Part shown: positions 14,863 through 15,271 of the stretch, piece by piece
Layout: each line of letters begins with the position of its first letter
How positions within the stretch are numbered: position 1 is the stretch's first letter
Assembly: GCA_030632925.1 (NCBI GenBank)
Contig: DAOVTU010000012.1
Span: 1 to 15,271, forward strand
Length of the DNA stretch: 15,271 nt
DNA from: Candidatus Krumholzibacteriia bacterium
GTDB taxonomy: Bacteria > Krumholzibacteriota > Krumholzibacteriia > LZORAL124-64-63
Direction: 5' to 3'
Notes under the pieces: generated by a model
What the model saw: only the letters and a program-made list of their open reading frames with translations
The model's database searches: none
What the model was told of the DNA's origin: nothing
Translations under genes and position numbers: made by a program

Positions 14863-15271
14863 TTTTGTCTCCTGCTGCCCACGCGGCGGTGCAGCACCAG
14901 GCCGGACACCGTCAACAGGATCAAACCCCAGGCTCCGCCTTCGGCAGTACGGCGCCCCAGTTGGCCAAACACATGGCCGGTGTGCAGGTCGTGCACAAAC
15001 CGTTGCCAATCGCGCGCAGCTTCGGGCGGCACACCCACTGGTGACCATTCCTCGCCCACCGAGCGACGATACTGCCCGACATTCGTCAACAGACTCAAAG
15101 CGCCATCCTGCGACACCGTCAGGTCCAAATACTCCGCCCCAAACAGGAGTTCGCCCGCAGGGCCGGGAACCTCCCGCCAAACCCGCCCCCCATCCGACGA
15201 CTCCACCAGCGAGTCCGTGCCCAGGGCATAGACCACGGTGTCGGCACCTTGCGATACAAAAAGAATGCGCC
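14859..15271 (-). CDS. Membrane protein with YCF48/BNR-like motif and PepSY-type C-terminal helix (N-terminus outside window)
   Basis: The frame is open to the window edge; 136 residues of the C-terminal part are visible. A GTG at 15236 is only an internal codon, since the frame continues upstream to at least base 15269. The visible part has VYALGTDSLVESSDGGRVW, resembling a beta-propeller or YCF48/BNR repeat. A second strand set (YLDLTVSQDGALSLLTNVG) follows. The C-terminal FVHDLHTGHVFGQLGR plus hydrophobic WGLILLTVSGLVLHRR resembles the final DLHTG helix and TM segment of PepSY-associated membrane proteins. Such proteins commonly accompany ApbE in extracytoplasmic flavin-transfer loci. It overlaps apbE by 4 nt, so translation is coupled. 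The exact family is uncertain because the N-terminus is missing. Confidence 0.6.
   Translation of the reverse strand, partial: RILFVSQGADTVVYALGTDSLVESSDGGRVWREVPGPAGELLFGAEYLDLTVSQDGALSLLTNVGQYRRSVGEEWSPVGVPPEAARDWQRFVHDLHTGHVFGQLGRRTAEGGAWGLILLTVSGLVLHRRVGSRRQK

Noticed and set aside
14863..15180. Upstream 106-residue extension of the ApbE frame
   Set aside because: It is out of frame with the overlapping membrane protein gene, is Arg/Pro/Cys-rich, and a strong ribosome site plus signal peptide place the start at 14862.

Overview
The window reads as chromosomal DNA from a GC-rich, Gram-negative-type bacterium with respiratory metabolism. It carries a large periplasmic c-type cytochrome, several Sec signal peptides and a UGA-decoding selenoprotein, so the host must have the SelA/SelB/SelC/SelD machinery elsewhere. 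Taxonomy cannot be fixed from sequence alone. A deep-branching phylum of the FCB/Krumholzibacteriota type or a deltaproteobacterial lineage would fit, but this is a weak inference. No insertion sequence, phage gene, CRISPR array, tRNA or rRNA was seen.

Left part (1-1281, + strand): the 3' part of a threonine-3-dehydrogenase-like zinc enzyme is followed 19 nt later by a small gene with an in-frame UGA. Read through, this gene encodes a 74-residue SelW/Rdx-type selenoprotein with a CxxU motif, and a bacterial SECIS-like hairpin follows the UGA. Conventional gene calling would miss it. Two oppositely directed intrinsic terminators are interleaved downstream of it.

Middle (1282-7132, - strand): three separate units. 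They are a small acidic secreted protein with a coiled-coil tail; a 1021-residue membrane-anchored protein whose N-terminus resembles the GAP1-N2 adaptor domain and whose C-terminal 600 residues are unassigned; and an 11-heme cytochrome c fused to a b-type diheme membrane domain (CbcL-like), probably moving electrons between the quinone pool and the periplasm. Clear intrinsic terminators follow the last two.

Pho region (7133-10328): a largely non-coding stretch holds a 36-codon remnant of the 3' end of pstB, with a probable old terminator. Next to it is an intact PhoB/PhoR-type two-component system (+ strand, overlapping by 4 nt). The remnant suggests a pst transporter operon once lay beside its regulator and was deleted.

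Right part (10390-15271, - strand): a class I/II aminotransferase overlaps a YkgJ-type cysteine-cluster protein by 4 nt. Upstream of these are a secreted LysM plus DUF4015 putative glycosidase, then an ApbE flavin transferase. ApbE overlaps by 4 nt an upstream membrane protein with a YCF48/BNR-like motif and a PepSY-type C-terminal helix, cut by the window edge. That last pair looks like an extracytoplasmic flavinylation module.
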